Below, piece by piece: positions 8,605 through 14,933 of a stretch of DNA of 64,000 nucleotides (the stretch's first letter is position 1; the number at the start of each line of letters is the position of its first letter). Source of the DNA: Lachnospiraceae bacterium oral taxon 500. GTDB lineage: Bacteria > Bacillota > Clostridia > Lachnospirales > Vallitaleaceae. Location of the stretch: contig CP027241.1 in assembly GCA_002999035.1 (NCBI GenBank), positions 1-64,000 on the forward strand, in the 5' to 3' direction. The notes beneath the pieces were generated by a model. It made no database searches. It was given only the letters and a program-made list of their open reading frames with translations, and was not told the origin of the DNA. Made by a program: the position numbers and the translations under genes.

Positions 8605-8860
8605 CTTTTCCTCCTTCCCAAAAATTCACCCCGCCTAATTTGCGTTTCTTTCAAAAAAATGCTCTATGCGGTCTGTTCTACCTGCAAGGCATTTGAAAAA
8701 AATTTGAACGCATTTTGAACGCTTTTGAACGCATTTTTTGATATCCTATCTTGAACCATTTTTTTGCATGGTTTTGACCGGAAAGGAGAGACCCATTTCC
8801 GGCTTTTCTTTTTTGATCCCTAAGGCATTTTCTTCGGAGCGAATCAACGAAGATGGTTTC
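8605..8860 (-). promoter_or_regulatory. Structured leader between NusG-paralogue gene and terminase gene
   Basis: No gene fits here. On the minus strand, in transcription order, it contains a hairpin GCCGGAAA/TTTCCGG around 8778-8802, a hairpin AACCAT/ATGGTT around a run of A (8753-8772), and three tightly spaced TTGAACGC-type repeats (8703-8732). Then follow about 100 bases leading to the terminase ribosome site. LoaP-type NusG paralogues are known to act on RNA hairpins in leaders next to their own genes, so this is a candidate target. That link is inference. Confidence 0.55.
8703..8732. repeat. Three TTTGAACGC direct repeats at 10-11-bp spacing
   Basis: GAACGC cores start at 8706, 8717 and 8727, each preceded by TTT. 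The spacing is one helical turn, so a protein array could bind one face of the DNA. A related TTGAACCA follows at 8750. The same TTTGAAYG word recurs near the phage left end (18305-18481). Candidates for the binder are the transposase, the small terminase or a regulator. Confidence 0.6.
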
Positions 8861-9334
8861 TTAGATGCTTTTTATGATCTGGCAGGGCAGAAGGGCAGTA
8901 ACCGTCTCCCCTTGAAACGGCAGCCTCAGCCGTACTGTCCCTGACCGGTGTAGCACCTTATCGACATAAGGCGCCAGTTCCTCAATATTTATCTGCCAAG
9001 TGCCGTCCGCCTCTTTCCTTGCCGTAACATCCTGCGGCCGACTAAGCAGCCGAATATAGGCAGCTTCTTCTTTCGATATCGGTTCTGGCTTTTCTCTCGG
9101 CAAAAAATGCAGCACATAGGGGACTTTTCGCATTGCGTAGTAGTCGGTATCCGTTAGTTCCTTTAAGGACAAGAACACATACCCCGGAAAATAAATGACT
9201 TTTTTAAAGGTAACCGCACCGCCCCGGCGCTGCGGGATTTCCTGCCTGGGCACATATCCTTTATAACTGCGCTTTTTTAGTTCCCGCCAAACCTCTTCTT
9301 CTTTTCCGGTTAAAACCTGAAGGACATAAATCAT
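8861..9334 (-). CDS. NusG-paralogue antiterminator (LoaP-like)
   Basis: 157 residues. The N-terminal 95 match a NusG N-terminal domain: MIYVLQVLTGKEEEVW, a PRQEIPQRRGGAVTFKKVIYFPGYVF segment, and a PYVLHFLPRE/PEPISKEEA stretch like the NusG/LoaP hinge. The C-terminal part ends VRLRLPFQGETVTALLPCQII, like LoaP KOW domains, but the usual Gly-Pro loop at the start of KOW is missing. NusG paralogues ride on RNA polymerase and let it pass terminators in a particular operon. The gene overlaps the gp27-like gene by four bases and precedes the structured leader and terminase gene. That suggests a late-gene antitermination switch; the mechanism is inferred. Confidence 0.8.
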   Translation of the reverse strand: MIYVLQVLTGKEEEVWRELKKRSYKGYVPRQEIPQRRGGAVTFKKVIYFPGYVFLSLKELTDTDYYAMRKVPYVLHFLPREKPEPISKEEAAYIRLLSRPQDVTARKEADGTWQINIEELAPYVDKVLHRSGTVRLRLPFQGETVTALLPCQIIKSI

Positions 9335-9879
9335 TTCTTCTCCTCCTGTTTTTTCTCATTTAAGAAGTCGCTGACCTGTGCGTATAAATCCGGTCGTTCT
9401 TTTGCAAGAGCATCAAAGAACGTTTTATTGACCTTTTCATACCCAGCTTCTAAAATGTCTTGATTCTTCAGGTCAAGATTTTTCTTATAGGCAGCCGTCC
9501 GAACAAGATTATTAATCTGAGTCAGCAGCTTATCCGGCGAAACAATCATCAGCTCCTCGGCGGTTAATGTCTGAACCCTTTCCATCATCAAATGAGAAAG
9601 CAGTCTCACCATTCCCTCGGTGGTATCAAGATCAGGGTATCTGTCCATTTCCTCTGCAATTGCCCGAAAGTTTTCTTGTGCCAAACGAAGGGATTGCAGG
9701 CTTGCCTTTAATCCTTTTGCATGCCGCCAGACGGAGGCGATTGAAATATCAAATCCACTTTGCCTTATGAAGTCAACGATTTCTTTATAGGTAAAATCAT
9801 TGCGAATCATCATCTCCACCGCTTCTTTTAAGTCCACAGGAAGCCCATCTATAATGGAGTGCTTTCGATTTCCTGCCAT
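9331..9879 (-). CDS. Mu gp27-like protein (DUF3486), probable small terminase
   Basis: 182 residues beginning MAGNRKHSIIDGLPVDLKEA. It has the typical HTH-like part 'FTYKEIVDFIRQSGFDISIASVWRHAKGLK' at about 29-58, and then long helices. DUF3486 (Mu gp27) proteins occur only in Mu-like phages, between gp26-like and terminase large genes; they are thought to act as the DNA-recognition small terminase. The start has no gap from its neighbour: the upstream gene stops two bases before. Recognition is from the N-terminal motif and gene order. Confidence 0.85.
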   Translation of the reverse strand: MAGNRKHSIIDGLPVDLKEAVEMMIRNDFTYKEIVDFIRQSGFDISIASVWRHAKGLKASLQSLRLAQENFRAIAEEMDRYPDLDTTEGMVRLLSHLMMERVQTLTAEELMIVSPDKLLTQINNLVRTAAYKKNLDLKNQDILEAGYEKVNKTFFDALAKERPDLYAQVSDFLNEKKQEEKK

Positions 9880-9881
9880 AA

Positions 9882-10217
9882 CTACACCTCTACGGCTTCA
9901 TCGGTAATGCGATACGCCGCCAGCTTCATTCCCTGACCGCTAAGCGCAACTTCTAAGTCTTGTCTGCGCCGATCTTCCCAGCTCGCCTTTTCTCTGCTTC
10001 GCTTCTTTCTTAATTCTAAATATCCGCTTTTGATTAAAAAAATCATGCTTTTGTCAAAGTCATATCCTGCCATGTCATTCTCCAGTGCTGTCCGAACCAC
10101 TTCCAGTTCCACCCATTCTCCCGCCAGGATATTGACTACTCGGATAATTCGGCCATTATTGCGGGCAAAGCTTTCCGCTTCCAGCTTACGCCTGATTTCC
10201 TGCTCAAAGTCCATCAT
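9882..10217 (-). CDS. Mu gp26-like small phage protein
   Basis: About 110 residues (ATG at 10217 or 10214), overlapping the upstream DUF2730-like gene by four bases. The middle has a short winged-helix-like pattern ('ILAGEWVELEVVRTALENDMAGYDFDKSMIFLIKSGYLELRKK'), and the C-terminus is AYRITDEAVEV. In Mu-like phages a gene of this size with this fold stands immediately before gp27. It may help terminase or DNA binding, but no function is shown for it. The call is by position and fold pattern. Confidence 0.6.
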   Translation of the reverse strand: MMDFEQEIRRKLEAESFARNNGRIIRVVNILAGEWVELEVVRTALENDMAGYDFDKSMIFLIKSGYLELRKKRSREKASWEDRRRQDLEVALSGQGMKLAAYRITDEAVEV

Positions 10218-10546
10218 CTTCTCCTTTCCATTTCCGTGATGATATCCAAGATTTTTTCTACTTTATTATCAATCTTAGCCATCTCCCGGATAAAATCTTG
10301 TTTATGAATATAGTTGACGCGCACCTCATTGAGTTCTTCCTGCAGTTTTTCAGTTTTTAAGAGAAGATTTTTAATATCTTCCTCATTGCAGTTCTTTTCC
10401 AGCTGGCTGACCCGTTTTTCCATTTCGTCAAAGCGGTTCATCGTCCGGTTAAAAACCCAGGAGACGACCGCGCCAACAATGGCGGCAACAGCCGGGATCA
10501 TAACGGCAATTGCTTTAATGATCTGCATGGTGGCTTCGTCAAACAT
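10214..10546 (-). CDS. Membrane-anchored coiled-coil protein (DUF2730/Mu gp25-like)
   Basis: 110 residues. There is one N-terminal transmembrane helix (AIAVMIPAVAAIVGAVVSWVF, about 13-33), followed by a charged coiled coil (FDEMEKRVSQLEKN... to ITEMERRR). It is the first gene after the Mor-linked terminator and has the RBS AGGAGAAAGG. DUF2730-like proteins hold this slot in Mu-like phages. An anchor plus coiled coil would also suit a spanin or holin partner, so the exact role is open. Confidence 0.6.
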   Translation of the reverse strand: MFDEATMQIIKAIAVMIPAVAAIVGAVVSWVFNRTMNRFDEMEKRVSQLEKNCNEEDIKNLLLKTEKLQEELNEVRVNYIHKQDFIREMAKIDNKVEKILDIITEMERRR

Positions 10547-10574
10547 TTCTTTTTTCCTTTCTCCTAGAATTTTA

Positions 10575-10610
10575 AAAGCGTTATACTCATTGCAATCAGT
10601 ATAACGCTTT
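10575..10610 (-). terminator. 13-bp perfect hairpin terminator after mor
   Basis: AAAGCGTTATACT at 10575-10587 pairs perfectly with AGTATAACGCTTT at 10598-10610 around a 10-base loop. On the minus strand the stem is followed by TTTTAAAATT. It lies 40 bases downstream of the Mor gene and just before the first packaging gene. It should separate middle transcription from late transcription. Confidence 0.75.
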
Positions 10611-10649
10611 CCTCTAAACTGCGCTAATAAAGCGCTTTAGAAATTGAGT

Positions 10650-10943
10650 TTAAAAATCAAAGGCAATCTGTCCTTGAAGGGGACTGTTCTTTTCATCTAC
10701 GATTTTTCGGATTGCTACTTCCGTTAAATTGTATTTTTGCGCCAACACTTTATAATCGCCTCGAAATTCCTCTCTGATTTTTTTATCCCTTAACGTTCGT
10801 AAAAAACTATCTCGCTTGTAGACGTATATGCTGCTGCCGCCGTAGACTTCTACAAGCTTTTTGTAGTTTTCAATGCCAATCAGCTCTGCCAAGGCTTTTT
10901 GCTGCTCATCGGCAATATCTTCCATCTTCAGCTCATCCAGCAC
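10650..10943 (-). CDS. Mor-family middle-gene transcription activator
   Basis: 97 residues with the Mor/C pattern: an N-terminal dimerisation part containing LAELIGIENYKKLVEVYGG and SIYVYKRDSF, then a C-terminal helix-turn-helix (EFRGDYKVLAQKYNLTEVAIRKIV). In Mu, Mor activates the middle promoter. Here it is the last early gene, followed by a strong terminator and then the packaging genes, consistent with it switching on the next block. No separate C-type activator is visible in the window. Confidence 0.85.
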   Translation of the reverse strand: MLDELKMEDIADEQQKALAELIGIENYKKLVEVYGGSSIYVYKRDSFLRTLRDKKIREEFRGDYKVLAQKYNLTEVAIRKIVDEKNSPLQGQIAFDF

Positions 10944-10959
10944 GCCAAGCTCCTCCCTC

Positions 10960-11418
10960 TTATTTTGTTTCCAGTATTTGTTTCTTCTTTGCCGCCTGCA
11001 AATATCGCTTTAACATTTCAATTAACTTGTTCCCTTGCTCTGCGGATACCCACGAAAACGGATTTTTTACATCAGCATCCATGCTTAAAATCTTTTTCAT
11101 TGCCCCGCACATCCTCTCGCCAGCTGTTTTCCCTTCCTCGCTTGGGGAATGCTCCATAATCTGATACATCAAACTCCACGCCTTTTTTATCTGCCCGCTG
11201 CTCATCCGACCAGATGCATTCTTATTTTCCACCTCCTGCAAAAGCCGCCCCCGGACTTTTTTATATTCGGCCTCTGTCAGTTTTTTTACAGAATCTTTCC
11301 CGGTAAGCCCGGAAACGATTTGATGAAAATTATCTTCCTTATTTCCCGACTCAAGAAGCCCTGCTCTGGCTGCAAGGGCATAGAGCTTGCTGATTTGTTC
11401 TTTTGTGATTGCTCCCAT
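10960..11418 (-). CDS. GemA / Mu gp16-like regulatory protein (DUF1018)
   Basis: 152 residues starting MGAITKEQISKLYALAARAGL. It ends with the family hallmark KNPFSWVSAEQGNKLIEMLKR, as in DUF1018 proteins (Mu GemA), which are linked to phage control of host DNA topology and replication. The gene is early, 16 bases upstream of the Mor gene, as in Mu-like phages of Firmicutes and Proteobacteria. The full length and both end motifs are present. Confidence 0.85.
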   Translation of the reverse strand: MGAITKEQISKLYALAARAGLLESGNKEDNFHQIVSGLTGKDSVKKLTEAEYKKVRGRLLQEVENKNASGRMSSGQIKKAWSLMYQIMEHSPSEEGKTAGERMCGAMKKILSMDADVKNPFSWVSAEQGNKLIEMLKRYLQAAKKKQILETK

Positions 11419-11427
11419 GATTATTCC

Positions 11428-12051
11428 CTACTTTTCATAAGTCAGTCCCAGTGATAAGCTGTCCTCAACAAAAATACATTTCTTCAACGCTTCCATATCT
11501 ACTGATTTCAAATCAAAAAATCTTGTGACTAATTCAAAATTTTTCTGCTCTCTAATTGCATCCAATTCTTCCTCTGCTACTTCAACCACTCCGCCACTCG
11601 CCAGCAGCTTTTTATCCGCTGCATATTCGCCTTTCAGCTTTTTTAGCAGTCTTTTTCTTTGCTTTTCCTCTGTGATGTCTAAATTGATAAGCAAGATTCG
11701 CTCCAGGTCGTGTTCCTTGTAATCGCCAAGATATAACAGCATAAGGGCCTCTTTAAACTTTTTGTCAAAGTCATATTTGATCTCTTCTTTTTTGCTTGCC
11801 TTCTCTTTTACGATGTCGCCAAGCACTTCAACAAGCCTGCCAAAGTTATCAACTTCCATCTTTTGTTTATATCCTACTTCACAAGTGCCAGAACTGCCAA
11901 AAAATTGCAGGAAGCGGATGTTTTTATTTTCCAGTTCCCGAAGGCCTTCCGCTTGAAGCGTTGCCTTGACCTCATTCAGTTCCGCTGTTTTCGCTTTAAT
12001 TTGTGCATCTAATTTCACCGCTTGATCGACTAACTCTCTGATGTTTTCCAT
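11428..12051 (-). CDS. Phage early protein of unknown function
   Basis: 207 residues. The N-terminus is a coiled coil (LVDQAVKLDAQIKAKTAELNEVK). A mixed segment ENKNIRFLQFFGSSGTCEVGY follows, then long charged helices. I do not recognise the family; a Gam-type DNA-end-binding protein would occupy a similar place in Mu, but no Gam motif is visible. The stop of the upstream gene (12052) abuts its start, so the two are co-translated. Confidence 0.6.
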   Translation of the reverse strand: MENIRELVDQAVKLDAQIKAKTAELNEVKATLQAEGLRELENKNIRFLQFFGSSGTCEVGYKQKMEVDNFGRLVEVLGDIVKEKASKKEEIKYDFDKKFKEALMLLYLGDYKEHDLERILLINLDITEEKQRKRLLKKLKGEYAADKKLLASGGVVEVAEEELDAIREQKNFELVTRFFDLKSVDMEALKKCIFVEDSLSLGLTYEK

Positions 12052-12399
12052 TTATTTTTTCTCCTCTTTTCCTTTCATTAACTCCATATAGAAATGTAAA
12101 ACCAGCATTATCCTGATTATGCTTTTTTGTGAACTTTGTTTCGCCTCTTTACCTATTTCCCAAAGATTATATGCTACCCCAAGCTCTCTCATATTCTCTT
12201 CTTTAGAAAATATTTCTGCAATATCGGTGCATTCTTTTATAATTCCCTTTTCATTTCCGAAAATTTTCAGCAGTTCTGAAATGATTTTTTCAAACCTTTC
12301 CTTGTGTTCTTCTTTTAACTCTCCAGCCCTTGCAAAGTCAAGCACAAATTGCGATGCATCCGCCATCAAGCTGACACTAATATTAATTTTTAGCCCCAT
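12052..12399 (-). CDS. Phage early protein of unknown function
   Basis: 115 residues, helical and charged (EEHKERFEKIISELLKIFGNE), with a C-terminal hydrophobic helix (SIIRIMLVLHFYMELM). It overlaps the end of the AbrB-type gene upstream by 17 bases and abuts the next early gene. No family is recognised. Its place among MuB, AbrB-type regulator and GemA genes suggests an early accessory role. Confidence 0.55.
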   Translation of the reverse strand: MGLKINISVSLMADASQFVLDFARAGELKEEHKERFEKIISELLKIFGNEKGIIKECTDIAEIFSKEENMRELGVAYNLWEIGKEAKQSSQKSIIRIMLVLHFYMELMKGKEEKK

Positions 12400-12646
12400 T
12401 TTCGTCCTCTTTTTTTGCCAAAACCGCCTCTATGCAGTCTTTGCAGATGAATTTACCTTTTACTTTTTTTAATTCTTCATTTGCCCCGCAAAAAATACAA
12501 CTTCCTTCAATTCGCTGAATGAAAAAATTTCCTGCTTCGTCCTTCTCAATTTTTACCTTTTCGCCTGCGATAAGCCCCAACTCCCGCCGCAGGTGGCTGG
12601 GAATGGTGATGCTTCCGGTTTTACTGATTTTCTTTTCATTAATCAT
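12383..12646 (-). CDS. AbrB-type DNA-binding protein fused to a zinc ribbon
   Basis: 87 residues. Residues 1-45 are a swapped-hairpin AbrB/SpoVT domain (KTGSITIPSHLRRELGLIAGEKVKIE). Residues 48-75 hold two cysteine pairs, C..C (CIFCG) and C..C (CKDC), 19 residues apart, a rubredoxin-like zinc ribbon. AbrB domains bind AT-rich DNA as dimers. Placed in the early operon, this protein may set the timing of phage or host promoters. It overlaps both neighbours, so expression is coupled. Confidence 0.75.
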   Translation of the reverse strand: MINEKKISKTGSITIPSHLRRELGLIAGEKVKIEKDEAGNFFIQRIEGSCIFCGANEELKKVKGKFICKDCIEAVLAKKEDENGAKN

Positions 12647-12851
12647 TTTCTTCTCCTTTTAAAATCTGCTCTGCTTTTTGAATGACTCCCTCACGCCGGG
12701 CTCTTCCGATTCCCGGTACACCCTCTAACGCTTCCTGATAAGCGGCTCTTGCCTTTCTTTCCCCCTCAGCCCGCACGCTCTCCCAATATCGATCCATCTG
12801 AGCATGATCCATTTTTTTGATTTCCTGATACTTCTTCCGGTTTAATTTCAT
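12639..12851 (-). CDS. Small basic phage early protein
   Basis: About 70 residues from the ATG at 12851, which follows an AAGGAGGAAAGCG site (MKLNRKKYQEIKKMDHAQMD). It is lysine- and arginine-rich and ends GVPGIGRARREGVIQKAEQI. It overlaps the membrane-protein ORF upstream by 86 bases in a different frame, which is large for phage genes. It overlaps the AbrB-type gene downstream by eight bases. No family is recognised. Confidence 0.55.
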   Translation of the reverse strand: MKLNRKKYQEIKKMDHAQMDRYWESVRAEGERKARAAYQEALEGVPGIGRARREGVIQKAEQILKGEEND

Positions 12852-13050
12852 CGCTTTCCTCCTTGATTTCCTGTAAAAGTTCTCCCATGCTCCGAGCAAA
12901 CGCCGGGACGGCATAAACCGATAGGTACACAGCCGGCAGAAGAAATATCTCGCCGCCAAGAGCAAAGTAGCCTCGCCGGGAAAGCTCCGCCTGCATACAA
13001 ACTACGGTCAATGCTATCCCAAGCGCTGTCGCAAGTAAAAATCGTTTCAT
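12766..13050 (-). CDS. Small phage membrane protein
   Basis: 94 residues with two hydrophobic segments, about 4-19 (LLATALGIALTVVCMQ) and 30-52 (LGGEIFLLPAVYLSVYAVPAFA), and a hydrophilic tail. The start has a GGAAAGGAGAAAAA site. The last 29 codons overlap the next gene, so either both frames are used or the true stop has been lost to an indel. The location just after MuB suggests an early accessory gene, function unknown. Confidence 0.5.
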   Translation of the reverse strand: MKRFLLATALGIALTVVCMQAELSRRGYFALGGEIFLLPAVYLSVYAVPAFARSMGELLQEIKEESDEIKPEEVSGNQKNGSCSDGSILGERAG

Positions 13051-13071
13051 TTTTTCTCCTTTCCGGTAAGT

Positions 13072-13986
13072 TTAAATCATCATATGCATGTGCTTTGCCA
13101 TACTAACCAGCCCCTCATAAGTAATATTTTCATTATCATAGGCATTTGAAAACAGGTTATTCGCTCCCCGGATTGCTTCCCTTGACTGCGCAATTTTCAA
13201 CATAAAATCAATTGATTTTTCATCCGTCAGCTCCGGGTAAAGCATTTGAATGTCTTTCTTGCGAATATCTGAAGTTTGGAAAACCGGCTTTTGAATGGTT
13301 CGGTTGGCAATTTGTTCAAACACCGCATCTTGCCTGCCGCCGAACCTTGTTATCGTTGTACTATTGCCCACGAACACGATTCCTAAGGTCATGTTTCTAT
13401 CAAGGAAATAGTCCGAAAACCCTCGAAGCGTTTCAATCACCTTTAAAGACAAATGCTGTGCTTCGTCAAATACGAGTACCATGCCGTCCCGAAGCTTTTC
13501 CAAAATTGCCATGTACATATCGTCATTGGTTCGTACATTGGCAATGTTGAGCTCCTTACAAAGCTTTTTTAATATTGGTTTAACGGTATTTAAACAAGGA
13601 TTAGCGGTAATCCAAAGGCAAGTGCCTTGGCTTTCCGCTGCATATTTACGGATAGCTCTGGTCTTTCCGATTCCGGCTGCCCCCGAAATAGCTAAGAGCC
13701 CGCCTTTAATCTGAGCATTCCGAATATAGGCATAAACGCTTTCGGAAATGGATGTCGGCACATAGGTTTCCACCTGCCGTCCGGCTTTGGCTTCTTCCTT
13801 GATTTGAAAGTAATTTTCCAGAATCTCATACTGCTTATCTTCCGCTCCGCTGTATTCTCCTTTCCTTAGTGGTGTCATAATGCTGGGCGAGATTCCGACC
13901 AGTTTACATGCTTTGGCTTGGCTTCCTACTTTTTGAACCAGATTATCAAACTTTTTTAATAGATGTTCTTTTTGTTCTTTTTCCAT
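13072..13986 (-). CDS. MuB-like AAA ATPase, transposition target selector
   Basis: 304 residues. The N-terminal HTH-like part (residues 5-45, VGSQAKACKLVGISPSIMTPLRKG) resembles the DNA-binding domain of MuB-type ATPases. Walker A is GAAGIGKT (102-109) and Walker B is VLVFDEAQ (D174, E175), followed by a sensor and a small C-terminal domain. MuB coats target DNA, stimulates MuA and protects phage DNA from self-insertion. The gene follows the transposase with one gene between. The frame is intact. Confidence 0.88.
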   Translation of the reverse strand: MEKEQKEHLLKKFDNLVQKVGSQAKACKLVGISPSIMTPLRKGEYSGAEDKQYEILENYFQIKEEAKAGRQVETYVPTSISESVYAYIRNAQIKGGLLAISGAAGIGKTRAIRKYAAESQGTCLWITANPCLNTVKPILKKLCKELNIANVRTNDDMYMAILEKLRDGMVLVFDEAQHLSLKVIETLRGFSDYFLDRNMTLGIVFVGNSTTITRFGGRQDAVFEQIANRTIQKPVFQTSDIRKKDIQMLYPELTDEKSIDFMLKIAQSREAIRGANNLFSNAYDNENITYEGLVSMAKHMHMMI

Positions 13987-14000
13987 GATAGCTCCCTTCT

Positions 14001-14933
14001 TTAAACTGCATCAACATCAATTCCTGTAATTTGCTTAAAAATTCGGCGATCAAAGTTTGGCATTGACATAATCATTTCTTTGTTCTCTTCCTTTAATTTT
14101 TTCCACCACTCATTAACCGTTTCCGTATTATCCATTTCTCTTAAATATCCGCCCGTCGTTTCTGCTTCTGGGTGCTTCTTTCTTTCTTCGTCGGTCATAT
14201 CGCTTAGTTGTACATACTCAAGAACTTTCGGCATATCGCTTAGAATCTTGCGTGCTTCGCTGCATACCCAGTCCCTATACGTCCAGTCCGACGGCTGATT
14301 AAAGAAATATATTTTCTGTTCCTCGGTATTAAAACAGCCGCTGGAGAAGTCACACTCATTCCAGTCACCGCTGTTGTAATCACCACTGTTAAAGTGCCCG
14401 CTGTTATAACTTCCGCTGTTAAAATCTCCACTGTTAAAATCTCCATCGTTAAAGTGTCCACTGTTACAGTAGCCACTGTTGTAGTCGCCGCTGTTACCAC
14501 TTCTGCTGTTGTAGTTGCCAGCGTTTTCGTCTCCACTGTTGCAGTGGCCGCTATTATTATCTCCACTGTTATAGTCGCCGCTATTTCCCTTACCGGTATT
14601 TCCTTTTCCGGTATTTACGATTGCAAGAAGTTCCGCCCACGGAATCTCCCTAACGATTTCCAATTTATTCGTACAGCATTTATCACCAACTTCTATCACA
14701 TCGCCATAGCTGATAACTTCCGCTACGTGATTAGCTGGGTCAAAATCATAATAGTTAAAGCAGTGCCCTGCTTTTTTGCAAAAATGCATGCCTGCCCCAC
14801 ACATCGAAAGGACTATGTTTTCTTCAAACTTGCCTGGACAAGTATACTGTTTTCCCATACAAGTCCAATCGGGATTAAAAACCTTATACCCCTTTATGGG
14901 TTCTGCTTGCTGCTTTCTTTCTAATTCGGTCAT
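14001..14933 (-). CDS. Pentapeptide-repeat (NSGxx) protein between transposase and MuB genes
   Basis: 310 residues. The N-terminal domain (1-106) starts with GYKVFNPDWTCMGKQYTCPG and has several Cys and His, like DUF7666-type repeat-protein heads. Residues 107-201 are about 19 uninterrupted five-residue units N-S-G-x-aromatic/His. After a short loop the C-terminal 100 residues are helical and charged. Such repeats fold as square right-handed beta helices; in MfpA and Qnr families they mimic DNA and bind gyrase. The start overlaps the MuA stop by four bases. A DNA-mimic role near the transpososome is only inferred. Confidence 0.75.
   Translation of the reverse strand: MTELERKQQAEPIKGYKVFNPDWTCMGKQYTCPGKFEENIVLSMCGAGMHFCKKAGHCFNYYDFDPANHVAEVISYGDVIEVGDKCCTNKLEIVREIPWAELLAIVNTGKGNTGKGNSGDYNSGDNNSGHCNSGDENAGNYNSRSGNSGDYNSGYCNSGHFNDGDFNSGDFNSGSYNSGHFNSGDYNSGDWNECDFSSGCFNTEEQKIYFFNQPSDWTYRDWVCSEARKILSDMPKVLEYVQLSDMTDEERKKHPEAETTGGYLREMDNTETVNEWWKKLKEENKEMIMSMPNFDRRIFKQITGIDVDAV
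14331..14615. repeat. 15-bp tandem repeats encoding NSGxx units
   Basis: About 19 consecutive 15-base units of the form ctgttRtaRtcRccg on the plus strand encode the pentapeptide units. They are coding repeats, not CRISPR or an iteron array. Unit number can change by recombination or slippage, so it may differ between related phages. Confidence 0.8.

Noticed and set aside
14331-14615. Regular short repeats that could be taken for CRISPR
   Set aside because: The units are 15 bp without spacers and encode a clear pentapeptide repeat in one frame.
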